Shown here: positions 33,197 through 42,488 of the stretch, in pieces
Layout: the number at the start of each line of letters is the position of its first letter
Position numbering within the stretch: position 1 is the first letter of the stretch
NCBI GenBank assembly: GCA_964420835.1
Contig: CAYQUO010000010.1
Span: forward strand, 41,955 to 105,954
DNA length: 64,000 bases
Direction: 5' to 3'
From: CAYQUO01 sp964420835
GTDB taxonomy: Bacteria; Chloroflexota; Anaerolineae; Anaerolineales; Anaerolineaceae
The notes under the pieces: generated by a model
The model's input: the letters and a program-made list of their open reading frames with translations, nothing else
Databases searched by the model: none
What the model was told of the DNA's origin: nothing
Position numbers and translations under genes: made by a program

Positions 33197-34564
33197 TTAT
33201 CTCCGCACAAAAAATGTTGGATCGCCGGCGGCCTCGGTGAGAATGCCATCCCGCATCAGTCCCAGGTCTTCCATCCATTTCTCAAATTCAGGTGCCGGCC
33301 GCAGGTGAAAGACCTGTCTTAAGGACGCAGTATCATGGTACGAAGTGCTCTGATAGGAGAGCATTGAATCATCTGCCAGTGGCACTCCCATAAAATAATT
33401 GCACCCGGCGGCAGTAAGCAAAACAGCCAGGTTTTCGATGGCGTTTTGATCTGCCCGGGCATGGTTGGTATAGCAGGCATCACAACCCATCGGGATTCCG
33501 CTTAATTTACCCATGAAGTGATCTTCTAGTCCTGCTCTTTGAATCTGTCTCGCGTCGTACAGGTACTCAGGGCCGATGAACCCAACAACTGTATTAACCT
33601 GGTACGGATTGTAACGCCTAGCTAAACCATAGTTGCGGGCTTCTAGCGTCAACTGGTCCCAGCCGTAATGCGCATTTGCTGATAATGCCGATCCCTGCCC
33701 CGTCTCAAAATACAAAAAGTTCGGGCCTGCTGGCCAGCAATATTTTTGCGCCATTTCTGCCGCTTCATCCAGCATCCCGGCAGAGATCCCAAACGATTCA
33801 TTCCCTTTTTCCGTCCCACAAATGGATTGGAACACCAATCCTACGGGCGCGCCTGATTGCATGCATTTCATTTGTGTGGTCACGTGGGCAAGAACACAGT
33901 TTTGCGTTGGAATCTCCCAGGTTTTAATAACGTCATAGGTCATTTCCAACAGGCGGGCAACCGAACCATAGGAATCGTCCGACGGGTTAATCCCGATCAC
34001 CGCATCCCCCGACCCAAAGGACAGTCCTTCATAAATCTCGGCTCTAATTCCTTCTGGGGAATCGGTTGGATGGTTGGGTTGGTTTCGGCTCAGCAACGTA
34101 CCTGGTTTGCCCATCGTATTCTGGCAATGCGCATTGACCTTGATTTTGCTTGCTGCAGTCACCAGGTCCAGGTTCGACATCAGTTTTGTAACGGCCGCCA
34201 CCATCTCGGATGTTAAACCGCCTGAAATTCTACGTATTTCATCATTCCCATTCTGGTTGCTTAGCAGCCATTCCCGGAGTTCTCCAACAGTCCAATCCTT
34301 AATCTCCTGGTAGGTTGTTTCATTCACTCCGTCCTGGATGATGCGTGTCACTTCATCCTGTTCATATGGCACGGCTGGATTCTCTCGTACGATGGAAAGA
34401 GGAATCTCCGCCAATACAAAACGGGCGGCAGCACGCTCCACGGCGGTATCGGCGGCCACACCGGCCAGGCGGTCGCCGGATTTTTCTTCATTTGCCTTTC
34501 CCATCAACGTACGCAGGTCAGGAAATTCATAGGTTTTGCCGAAGAGTTTGGTTCTAAGCAACAT
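33197..34564 (-). CDS. eutB: Ethanolamine ammonia-lyase large subunit EutB
   Basis: A 455-residue heavy chain with a TIM-barrel that binds adenosylcobalamin and ethanolamine. Family segments: SRNQPNHPTDSPEGIRAEIYEGL, GDAVIGINPSDDSYGSVARLLE and YFETGQGSALSANAHYGWDQLT. Length is normal. It lies between eutA and eutC with short gaps. Confidence 0.97.
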   Translation of the reverse strand: MLLRTKLFGKTYEFPDLRTLMGKANEEKSGDRLAGVAADTAVERAAARFVLAEIPLSIVRENPAVPYEQDEVTRIIQDGVNETTYQEIKDWTVGELREWLLSNQNGNDEIRRISGGLTSEMVAAVTKLMSNLDLVTAASKIKVNAHCQNTMGKPGTLLSRNQPNHPTDSPEGIRAEIYEGLSFGSGDAVIGINPSDDSYGSVARLLEMTYDVIKTWEIPTQNCVLAHVTTQMKCMQSGAPVGLVFQSICGTEKGNESFGISAGMLDEAAEMAQKYCWPAGPNFLYFETGQGSALSANAHYGWDQLTLEARNYGLARRYNPYQVNTVVGFIGPEYLYDARQIQRAGLEDHFMGKLSGIPMGCDACYTNHARADQNAIENLAVLLTAAGCNYFMGVPLADDSMLSYQSTSYHDTASLRQVFHLRPAPEFEKWMEDLGLMRDGILTEAAGDPTFFVRR

Positions 34565-34581
34565 TTTTTGATCCCCATTTA

Positions 34582-36030
34582 TCAGTGGTAGAAGACAAGG
34601 GTTTTTACATTAACCGGAACCACCCGTCCATCCATGAGGGGGTTCCCAATATCAATGTAATCACCTTGCCGTAGTCCAACTTGGTCGATCACCACCAATG
34701 GCCTTGTGGGGGCTAATCCGTTGATGGTTTGCCCCAGCACTTGGGCATAATCCTTTTCGATCAAGATGATCAAGGGCCTTTGCTGGGGGATATTCAGATC
34801 GGCAAATTCGACCAAACTTTCTGCCAACCCTGTCAATTCATTATAGTCAAGCTGTTGTGTGAAATCAAATGCCAATGCAAAAGAATCACTGCCTGGATCA
34901 AGGTCCCAACCCTGAATGGATCTAAGAAAAACATCCGGCGGAATTTTTCTCAGTTGATTCAGTTGATCTTCGCCAATCCGCATGACCGGGATATTTTTCA
35001 GTGGGAGTTGTTGTTCGTCGGCCCAGATCGTGGAACCGGACAAGGTCACGGTTTGGGAGCTTGCTCCAAGCACGGTTGCTCGCATTGTTTCGGCTGGCGT
35101 TACTACTTCCTGGGAGCGCAGGATCGGGTTTTGCCGCAGGCTTTCTGCCAGAAGCGGGCCAACATCATCGTAAATGGTTGCGTCGGAAACCTTGTAAATC
35201 GGGATTGGGTTGTAAAAATGTTCTCCAATTCCTCCAGAGAACATAAGGACGGAACCGCTCCCGCTGACAGGCATGGGAGGGGTCAGGTACAACTTTTCCG
35301 AAAGGTTTGATATCCGCCCTTCCAGGAGTTCGGCCGTAAGCTCAGCCATCCGGTTGGTAAATCGTCGTAGGTCATCCAGTCCTGGCAGGTCGCCTACGGA
35401 AAGATTCATCTCCAGGTCCGCCAGGATGATTTTGGCGGGTTTGCTGATATATTGGATTGCACCGGTTCCATGATGGACCTCGAGTATTCTGCCACCAAAG
35501 TTCATCCCCGCAGTGGCAAGGACGTCAACTCCCCTGAAGAGTGCTGCATTTGCACTCCCTCCCCCAATATCGATATTTGTCACCCGGCAAAAATGGTTTT
35601 GGGCGTAACTTGGTGCACCTGCACCTTTGCCGGCGATGATGGATTCCAGGTTCGGGCCGGCAACCGTTACAACAAAATCACCTGCCAACCCTCCCAGGGC
35701 TTGTAGCAGGGTGTCGGCGTTCTTTTTCTTTGCGGCTTCACCCGTGATGATAACAGCACCGGTTTCCACCTGCTCAAATTGAACCCCGGCTGCTTGATAT
35801 TGGGTTTGAAGCCACTTCGAAAGAGCATCTGCATCAATTGTGTCCCTGTCAAGAAGGGGTGTCATAATCAACGGCGATTGGTAAAGCACTGCCTTTTCTG
35901 AAATGGTAAACCGCGGAACCTGCCCATGATGGGCTGCATTTCCCAGGGATAACCTGGAAAGGACCATCTGGGTTGTGGTTGTACCGACGTCTATCCCTAC
36001 GGAAATGATGACTCGGGGTTCATCTGTCAT
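34582..36030 (-). CDS. eutA: Ethanolamine ammonia-lyase reactivating factor EutA
   Basis: A 482-residue actin-like ATPase that exchanges damaged cobalamin in EutBC. The phosphate-binding loop SVGIDVGTTTTQMV is near the N-terminus and NIDIGGGSANAALF is the second. I chose the ATG at 36030 (MTDEPRVI); the longer frame begins at a TTG. It is first in the eut operon. No clear promoter or cobalamin riboswitch was seen in the 146 bases upstream. Confidence 0.95.
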   Translation of the reverse strand: MTDEPRVIISVGIDVGTTTTQMVLSRLSLGNAAHHGQVPRFTISEKAVLYQSPLIMTPLLDRDTIDADALSKWLQTQYQAAGVQFEQVETGAVIITGEAAKKKNADTLLQALGGLAGDFVVTVAGPNLESIIAGKGAGAPSYAQNHFCRVTNIDIGGGSANAALFRGVDVLATAGMNFGGRILEVHHGTGAIQYISKPAKIILADLEMNLSVGDLPGLDDLRRFTNRMAELTAELLEGRISNLSEKLYLTPPMPVSGSGSVLMFSGGIGEHFYNPIPIYKVSDATIYDDVGPLLAESLRQNPILRSQEVVTPAETMRATVLGASSQTVTLSGSTIWADEQQLPLKNIPVMRIGEDQLNQLRKIPPDVFLRSIQGWDLDPGSDSFALAFDFTQQLDYNELTGLAESLVEFADLNIPQQRPLIILIEKDYAQVLGQTINGLAPTRPLVVIDQVGLRQGDYIDIGNPLMDGRVVPVNVKTLVFYH

Positions 36031-36176
36031 GGTTCTGGCTGTGCGAAGGTTGGGACACAAGATATTTTAATCGATTATGGACAATTAATTCTGCAGTTTG
36101 GTCATTCCATTAGATGCTCTGCCGTGAGTCTCATTGCAGGATGATTTGAATGTCTCTCGATTTTAATAACTCTATT

Positions 36177-37979
36177 TTACCCCAGCAGATCCAGTTGCAT
36201 TTCCAGGTGTTGGCGATACTGGCGGGTGTATAGGCTGAAATATTTCCCGCGCAATTTTAACAACTCGGTATGGCTGCCGCTTTCTGCGATCTTCCCGTCT
36301 TCGATCACCAGAATTCGGTCAGCCCGGCGAATGGTGGATAAACGGTGGGCGATGATAAAACTCGTCCGGTCTCTCATCAACTCTTCCATCCCCTTTTGGA
36401 TTAACATTTCAGTTAGGGTGTCCACCGAACTTGTTGCCTCATCCATGATGAAGATCTCTGGTTTCACCAGGATGGCTCTTGCCAGGCTGATCAACTGTTT
36501 TTGGCCTACCGATAATAGCCCGCCCCCTTCGCCCACATCTTCTTCGTATTTTTTCGGCATGTTTTGAATAAAATCATCCGCACCCGCTGATCTTGCAGCT
36601 ACCTCCACCTCCTCATCACTGGCATCCAGCCTCCCATAGCGGATGTTTTCTCTTATGGTCCCAGAGAAAAGGTGCGGGGTTTGTAATACGATTCCAATTC
36701 TCGATTGTATCGCTTTCAAGGAATACTCACAGTAGTCGTGCCCGCCAATGGAGATTGAGCCTTCCTTTGGCTCGTAGAACCGGCACAGCAGGTTTACGAT
36801 TGTGGTTTTTCCTCCGCCGGTCGGGCCTACAAGCGCGATTGTTTCCCCTCTTTTTACCTTAAGAGAAAAGCCATCCAAAATTGCAGGGTCGTCGTCGTAA
36901 TTAAAGGTGACATTGTTGAATTCTATGTCCCCCGCGATGCTCCCCGGGTCATAGGCATTTGGCAGGTTGCGAATGTCCGGTTGTGTATCAACCAGGGAAA
37001 AGATGCGTTCTCCGGATGCGATTGAATGCTGCATTTCTGCAAATACCCGCGCCAGGTCCTGAATCGGCCACATCATGAAGGTTACATAAGATACGAATGC
37101 ATGGATGTCACCAGGGGACATGCCTGTATTTGGGCGATAGCCGCTAAAGTACACGATGATTGCCAGCGCCGTTGCAGAGATGATCTGTACCACAGGCAGG
37201 AATAACGCGCTCAACCAGGCTGCTCGATAAGCAGCCCCGTACATTTGTTCGGTAAGTGCGCCAAACTCTTGCATGTTTTCGCGCTCCCTGCCAAGCGCTT
37301 TTACAACCTGTATCCCGCTGATAGTCTCATTGTAAGAAGCGGTAATTTTGGAATTGAATCGGCGCACCCGTCTGAATTCTCCGAGAATCCGTTTACGGAA
37401 CTCAATGCCGATATACGTCAATATCGGAAAGGTGAGAACGACGATCAGGGCAAGTTTCCAATTGATTGCTAGCATGAATGCCAGGGATGTGACCATGCTT
37501 GTAACCGCCCAGGTTGAATCCAACAGGCCCCAGGTGATCAGGTCAGCCACGCGTTCTGTATCGGAGGTCACCCGGGCCATGATCCAGCCAACCGGCGTTT
37601 TGCTGTAGTAGCCCAGCGAAAGGTTCTGCAGGTGATCAAACATTAACTTGCGCAGATCATAACGGATCCTTTCCCCCAATCGGGTGACCAGGAAAATGAA
37701 TAGAAATGTAAAGACCGCTTGCACTAACAGGAGTAGAGCATACAGGGTAAGGATCCTCACGGCTGTGGGGATGGATTGCCCAAGAATCCCCTTGTCGATC
37801 AGCAACTTACTCAGATAAGTGAAAACAGCATCCAGGGCGGCAACGATCATGATCGAAATCAGGAAACCGATCAGTGATTTCGAATGCGGTTCTGTCAGGC
37901 TCAATATGCGGGCCAGTGTGTGTCGGTCCAGCTTGGCCTGTTCGCCAAATTCCTCGTCTTCGTAGAACTCAACCGCCAC
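36177..37979 (-). CDS. ABC exporter half-transporter, catalytic partner
   Basis: A 600-residue permease-ATPase fusion: six transmembrane helices (to about 325) and a nucleotide-binding domain. Walker A is GPTGGGKTT and Walker B IFIMDEATSSVD keeps the catalytic Glu. The signature reads LLSVGQKQ instead of LSGGQ. Its partner (37969) has the opposite pattern, so together they have one competent and one degenerate ATP site. Starts at a GTG with AAGGAAA upstream and overlaps the partner gene by 11 bases. Cargo unknown; likely a lipid or drug. Confidence 0.93.
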   Translation of the reverse strand: MAVEFYEDEEFGEQAKLDRHTLARILSLTEPHSKSLIGFLISIMIVAALDAVFTYLSKLLIDKGILGQSIPTAVRILTLYALLLLVQAVFTFLFIFLVTRLGERIRYDLRKLMFDHLQNLSLGYYSKTPVGWIMARVTSDTERVADLITWGLLDSTWAVTSMVTSLAFMLAINWKLALIVVLTFPILTYIGIEFRKRILGEFRRVRRFNSKITASYNETISGIQVVKALGRERENMQEFGALTEQMYGAAYRAAWLSALFLPVVQIISATALAIIVYFSGYRPNTGMSPGDIHAFVSYVTFMMWPIQDLARVFAEMQHSIASGERIFSLVDTQPDIRNLPNAYDPGSIAGDIEFNNVTFNYDDDPAILDGFSLKVKRGETIALVGPTGGGKTTIVNLLCRFYEPKEGSISIGGHDYCEYSLKAIQSRIGIVLQTPHLFSGTIRENIRYGRLDASDEEVEVAARSAGADDFIQNMPKKYEEDVGEGGGLLSVGQKQLISLARAILVKPEIFIMDEATSSVDTLTEMLIQKGMEELMRDRTSFIIAHRLSTIRRADRILVIEDGKIAESGSHTELLKLRGKYFSLYTRQYRQHLEMQLDLLG

Positions 37980-39783
37980 GGTCGATTTCCTTTTTTAATT
38001 CTTCGTCCAAGCGTGTTTGGATCTCAAAAATGCGGCTGTAAAAGCCTTCCTCTTGCATCAATTGCTCGTGCCTGCCTTTTTGAACGATTCTCCCCTCGTC
38101 CATCACAAGAATTAGGTCAGCATCCATGATCCCCTGAACCCGGTGGGCGATGATAAAGGTGGTCCTCTCTTTCATCAGGTTTTGCAATGCTTCCCGGATC
38201 TCGGCTTCGGTTTCCAGGTCAACTGATGAGGTGGAGTCATCCAGGATTAGGATGCGCGGATTTTTTAGCAGTGTGCGTGCAATCGCCACACGTTGTTTTT
38301 GGCCTCCTGAAAGGGTAACACCCCTTTCGCCTACGAGCGTATCGTAGCCATCCTTGAATTCATTGATTACGTGATGAATGGCGGCCGCCCGGGCGGCAGT
38401 TTCGACTTCCGTCTTCGAAGTCTCTTTGTCTGTACCATAAGTGATGTTTTCACGGATGCTTCGTGAAAAGAGAAATGGCTCCTGCTCAACAATGCCGATT
38501 TGTTGTCGCAGCCAGCGCTTGGGATACATGCGAAGATCGATACCATCCAGTAGCACCTGGCCCCTTGTGGGGTCATAAAACCTTGGCAAAAGGTTTACCA
38601 GGGTTGTCTTCCCTGAACCGGTGGAGCCTAACAGCGCTATCACTTGGCCGGGTTCGCAGGTAAAACTGATATCCTCCAATGCCGGAGTCCCTTTTTCATA
38701 TTCAAAATAAACCTTTCGGAATTCGATCTTGCCTTGTACATCATGGATTGTGAGTGGGTCGCCTTTGTCCAGCGACTCCCGGTTCTCTTTGATGATTTCC
38801 ATCACCCTGCTCAAGGAAACAAATCCTGAGGATGCCTGGACGATCAGCCGCCCCAGGTTGCGCATGGGAAAGATGATCCAAACCACCAGGCCTACATAGG
38901 CCAGGTAACTCCCAACTGAGATCTGCCCCTGGATCGCCATAATGGCGGCAGCCAGGAACCCGCCTGTCATTTGCAGGCCGCACAGGATATCGGATACAGG
39001 CCAAAAAATGGAGTGGATGGTCAGGAGAATCCGGCCACGTCGGTATTTCTCAAGATTCTCCCGGTCGAATTTTTCAATTTCGAACCCTTGCCGTGCAAAG
39101 GCTTTAACAATTCGCACCCCCGAAAGGTTTTCCTGCAAGGTGGTGGTCAGGGCTGCATCCTGTTCCTGGTAGGCTTCATATGCCTTGGATACTTTTCGGA
39201 AGAACAATATTGAAACAATAACCACAACCGGGATCACAACGATCGAAAGGAGGGCCAGCCTCACGTTCAGCGTCATCAGGGCTGCAAAATTGACGGCAAA
39301 TAGCAGTACAATCCGGCCTACCCCAATGGCCTGTTCAGAAAGAAATCGCCGGATGTTATCCACATCTGATGTGGCTCTTTGAACCAGTTCTCCGGTATCC
39401 GTGTTTTTGTGGTAACTGTATGGCAGTTGCTGGATGTGATCGAAAAGGTAATTCCTCAGCCGCTGTATCACTCCTTCAGCCGTTCGAGCTGCCAGCCGTC
39501 CGCTCAGGAACGTAAATCCGCCTTCAATGGCGGCCAATCCGATGAAACCAGCGGCGATCCAGCCGACCGGGATCACCGGATTTGGTTGCAACAAAACATG
39601 GTCCACAAAATATCGCAAGAGCAGATAGGTGGAAGTTTTTGCAATGGCGGCTAAACCCAATGCCAGGTTGGCAATCACATAAGCAATTCTGAAACCGGAT
39701 AACATTTGCCAAAATCCGGCGATTTTGTTGCCGGTGGAAACTGACTTTAAATCAAATGAAAGTGCTCGCTCTGCGGTGGACAT
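37969..39783 (-). CDS. ABC exporter half-transporter, partner with degenerate Walker B
   Basis: A 604-residue permease-ATPase fusion. Walker A is GSTGSGKTT, the signature LSGGQKQ is perfect, but Walker B reads ILILDDSTSSVD: the catalytic Glu is replaced by Asp, as in the non-catalytic half of heterodimers such as TM287/288. I start at the ATG at 39783 (MSTAERAL), since the promoter found at 39820-39848 would exclude upstream codons and the length then matches its partner. A longer reading to 39837 or 39942 is possible but would overlap the promoter and the divergent gene region. Confidence 0.92.
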   Translation of the reverse strand: MSTAERALSFDLKSVSTGNKIAGFWQMLSGFRIAYVIANLALGLAAIAKTSTYLLLRYFVDHVLLQPNPVIPVGWIAAGFIGLAAIEGGFTFLSGRLAARTAEGVIQRLRNYLFDHIQQLPYSYHKNTDTGELVQRATSDVDNIRRFLSEQAIGVGRIVLLFAVNFAALMTLNVRLALLSIVVIPVVVIVSILFFRKVSKAYEAYQEQDAALTTTLQENLSGVRIVKAFARQGFEIEKFDRENLEKYRRGRILLTIHSIFWPVSDILCGLQMTGGFLAAAIMAIQGQISVGSYLAYVGLVVWIIFPMRNLGRLIVQASSGFVSLSRVMEIIKENRESLDKGDPLTIHDVQGKIEFRKVYFEYEKGTPALEDISFTCEPGQVIALLGSTGSGKTTLVNLLPRFYDPTRGQVLLDGIDLRMYPKRWLRQQIGIVEQEPFLFSRSIRENITYGTDKETSKTEVETAARAAAIHHVINEFKDGYDTLVGERGVTLSGGQKQRVAIARTLLKNPRILILDDSTSSVDLETEAEIREALQNLMKERTTFIIAHRVQGIMDADLILVMDEGRIVQKGRHEQLMQEEGFYSRIFEIQTRLDEELKKEIDRGG

Positions 39784-39819
39784 GGGGAGTTGGCCTGTTT
39801 GTTTGGATGACAATCCTTC

Positions 39820-39848
39820 ATTATAAAACCGTCTCATTCGAAACGCAA
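39820..39848 (-). promoter_or_regulatory. Promoter of the ABC exporter operon
   Basis: Minus strand: TTGCGT (39843-39848), 17 bases, perfect TATAAT (39820-39825). It decides the start of the downstream gene. Confidence 0.6.
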
Positions 39849-39962
39849 ATTCAAGCCTGGTTTTTGCAGAACGAAACAGTTGTCCCAATATAAGAGACAA
39901 TGTCCCAAAAAAGAAAATCGTTTGTGGTAGGATTGGCCGCATTATCTATTTGGAGAAACCCT

Positions 39963-41720
39963 ATGCAGAACGCACTGTACACGATTGATGGGGGGAAGAT
40001 AGTTATCCGCCTGCACGGCAGGATTTGTGAAACCCCGGATGAACTCTTGTCAAGTGAACTTTTCCGCTTGGTGTTGAAGGCATGCCTGTTTGATCTCGAG
40101 CGGCGCAGTTCTCGGTACCTTGAAATTTTTCCGAATCAAACGGCAATGGGTGATTCAATGGTCCTGCTGATCGACACGCTGAAATTATTGTGCAAACTTC
40201 CTGCCGACCAGGCGCTCAAGGTCCTTCCCGAGTCTGCTTCCTTCATGAATGACCGATATCTCTTCAATGAGTTTATTGAGCATCTTTATAATTATTGGCG
40301 TAATCAACAGCGTTTTATTGTTTGTGAATCCGAAGTTGAATCACTGGATAAACGTCCTTACCGCACCTTTAATGATACGGTGGAACGCCTTACAAACCTC
40401 GTCCGTGGTGTTTATCGGGATATCCAGGAAAACATTACCGGTACCCACCCGAGGATCTATCGTCAAGTGCGCGCAGGTGCCGAGGTGGCCACCATTGCAA
40501 CCCCCAAAGATTGTATATTCCCCGGCCCACTTTTTGATCAGTTGCGCCCAATATCGATGATTCGGCAGATTCTCATTTATCCCCCTCTCATTTTCACACC
40601 TCCCATGAACAAACGTTCAGGCACCTTCGACCGGGTTTTCTACAACCCCTTGGAACGGATGAAGATCCAACCGGAAAATTTTATCTGTTATCCAGCCAAG
40701 GTTGGGCCATTGGTCATTTTGATCTACTTTCACACACATTTTTTTGAGTTGGGGTTTTCCTTATGCAACCTCTTTGAACTGGCGGACGATTCCGATCTTC
40801 TATACCAACCGGATGCGATATTTGTGTACGGCGCTCCGGACTCAGCCTTTGAGGACATTAAAAACTCCCCGTCCATATTTTTTGAGGATGAACTCACGGG
40901 AATGCTGGTTGGCGCGGTGCCATCACACGATGCATTTGGATATTTTGGCTACCTGAAGAAAATGGTCCTCACGCTTCATAATATCCGCATGATGCGTCTT
41001 GGCCGTTTGCCTTTCCATGGGGCTCTTTTTAACATGGATATCCGTGACAGGGGGAATTTCACCATCCTGGTCATGGGCGATACCGGTGCCGGAAAGTCCG
41101 AGACCATCGATGCGCTTCAGGGTGTTGCCGGGGACGATCTGAAGGACCTGCTCATCATCGCTGATGATATGGGCTCTCTGGATTTTTCTCCGGATGGTGC
41201 GATTGTCGGCTATGGGACCGAAACCGGTGCCTTTGTCCGGCTCGACGATCTCCAGCCGGGGTATGCCTTTGGACAGATCGATCGCACCATCATAATGAAT
41301 GCCCACCTGGTCAATGCGCGGGTCATCCTGCCGGTCACATCTTACGATAGGCTGATCCGTGGCTATCCGATCGATGCAGTTTTTTATGCCAATAATTATG
41401 AGGAAATCACCCCGCACACTCCGGTTGTACAGCCTTTCCAAACCGCGGCCCAGGCTCTGCAGGTCTTCCGCCAGGGCAGGGTCATGAGCAAGGGCACGAC
41501 AACCTCCAATGGGATTGTCGAAACGTACTTTGCAAATATTTTTGGTCCGCCTCAATACCGTGAAATGCACGAGTCACTGGCCGGCCGCTTCTTCAATCAG
41601 TTCTTTGAACAAGGCATTATTGTCGGCCAGCTTCGAACACAACTTGGGATAGCCGGCATGGAACGAAAAGGTCCCCAGGTGGCTGCTCAAGCGTTATTAA
41701 ATTATGTGAATAAATTGTAA
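39963..41720 (+). CDS. Large HPr kinase/PEPCK-like P-loop protein, orphan
   Basis: A 585-residue protein. The first 350 residues match nothing I recognise. The C-terminal part has a P-loop MGDTGAGKSE (residues 371-380) very like HPr kinase/phosphorylase and ATP-dependent PEP carboxykinase, followed by the acidic IIADDMGSLDF segment (398-408) that in those enzymes binds metal. The start at 39963 has TTGGAGAAACCCT before it; a reading from 39900 lacks such a site. No HPr, PTS or PEPCK partner is nearby and the gene stands alone. Function unknown: probably a protein or small-molecule kinase, or a PEPCK-like enzyme. Confidence 0.8.
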   Translation: MQNALYTIDGGKIVIRLHGRICETPDELLSSELFRLVLKACLFDLERRSSRYLEIFPNQTAMGDSMVLLIDTLKLLCKLPADQALKVLPESASFMNDRYLFNEFIEHLYNYWRNQQRFIVCESEVESLDKRPYRTFNDTVERLTNLVRGVYRDIQENITGTHPRIYRQVRAGAEVATIATPKDCIFPGPLFDQLRPISMIRQILIYPPLIFTPPMNKRSGTFDRVFYNPLERMKIQPENFICYPAKVGPLVILIYFHTHFFELGFSLCNLFELADDSDLLYQPDAIFVYGAPDSAFEDIKNSPSIFFEDELTGMLVGAVPSHDAFGYFGYLKKMVLTLHNIRMMRLGRLPFHGALFNMDIRDRGNFTILVMGDTGAGKSETIDALQGVAGDDLKDLLIIADDMGSLDFSPDGAIVGYGTETGAFVRLDDLQPGYAFGQIDRTIIMNAHLVNARVILPVTSYDRLIRGYPIDAVFYANNYEEITPHTPVVQPFQTAAQALQVFRQGRVMSKGTTTSNGIVETYFANIFGPPQYREMHESLAGRFFNQFFEQGIIVGQLRTQLGIAGMERKGPQVAAQALLNYVNKL

Positions 41721-41914
41721 TAAGGGGTTTGGTTTATTGGTTTTATTTCACCAGGCTATATTACGCATGGATATTGAATGTCGGTATCAGTATGTTCGTT
41801 ACCGAATATTTTAAAAGGTTATCTATGATCAATATCAACCATGCTCTTAATTAGAATGCCGGGTTGACGCTCCTTGTTTGCAAAATGAAGGGGAAACCCG
41901 AAAATAATCCTTTC

Positions 41915-42360
41915 TTATCGTATTCCATCGTAAAAAACATTATCAATCACGATCGACACCATGAACAGGCACTTTCCTCTGCTGCGTTCTTCCCACCAAA
42001 CTCCGATAACGCGCTTTCCCTTCTTGTCGTCACCACTCCATAAGTGCTTGCCCTTGTATTCAACTACCAGGATGACGTTGTCGTCGTAAATCCAATTATT
42101 TTTCCGATGTTATAAGGCGGGTCAATATGGATGCATTTAACCATCCCGGCGTGGTATGGCATCGACGTTTTCAAAGCCGGCAGGTTGTCCCCCTGTATCT
42201 GCAGGTTGCCGTTTCCCTCCACGGCGGAGAGGTTCTCTCTGCACTGCAAGAGGTGAAAAGGCACCTTATTGTCCTGTTTTCCTACCGCTTCTTTTACAAT
42301 CCAGTTCAATGTCGGCATTTCAAATTTATCCCCGGATGGTTTTTTTATTTGAGCCTTCAA
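41915..42360 (-). pseudogene. Scar of a type III restriction-modification system: Mod N-terminus fused to Res C-terminus
   Basis: Reading down the minus strand, 42318-42100 encodes the start of a type III DNA methyltransferase: MPTLNWIVKEAV, NLQIQGDNLPALK and the catalytic motif IHIDPPYNIG. A frameshift at an A-run (about 42095-42103) then moves the match to another frame, NWIYDDNV, still typical of Mod. From about 42073 the same frame continues without a break into ILVVEYKGKHLW, KRVIGVWWEERS and GKCLFMV, which is the C-terminal end of the Res subunit, up to a stop at 41917-41915. Everything between, normally several kb, is missing. Neither product can be active. Confidence 0.85.
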
Positions 42361-42488
42361 CGAAATTTACTGTATAAGATTGTTCAACAGGCGGAAATAT
42401 TTCCGAAAATTCTATTGGATCTGGAATTATATTTCTGTGATACAATAATAGAACAAATATCCTATTTTATTAAAAGGAGAGTAATAAT

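Noticed and set aside
36031..36176. Cobalamin riboswitch before eutA
   Set aside because: The gap is only 146 bases and no B12-box-like sequence was recognised.
40923..41570. Open frame of 215 codons on the minus strand
   Set aside because: Antisense to the HprK-like gene, whose P-loop lies in the same stretch; no start signal.
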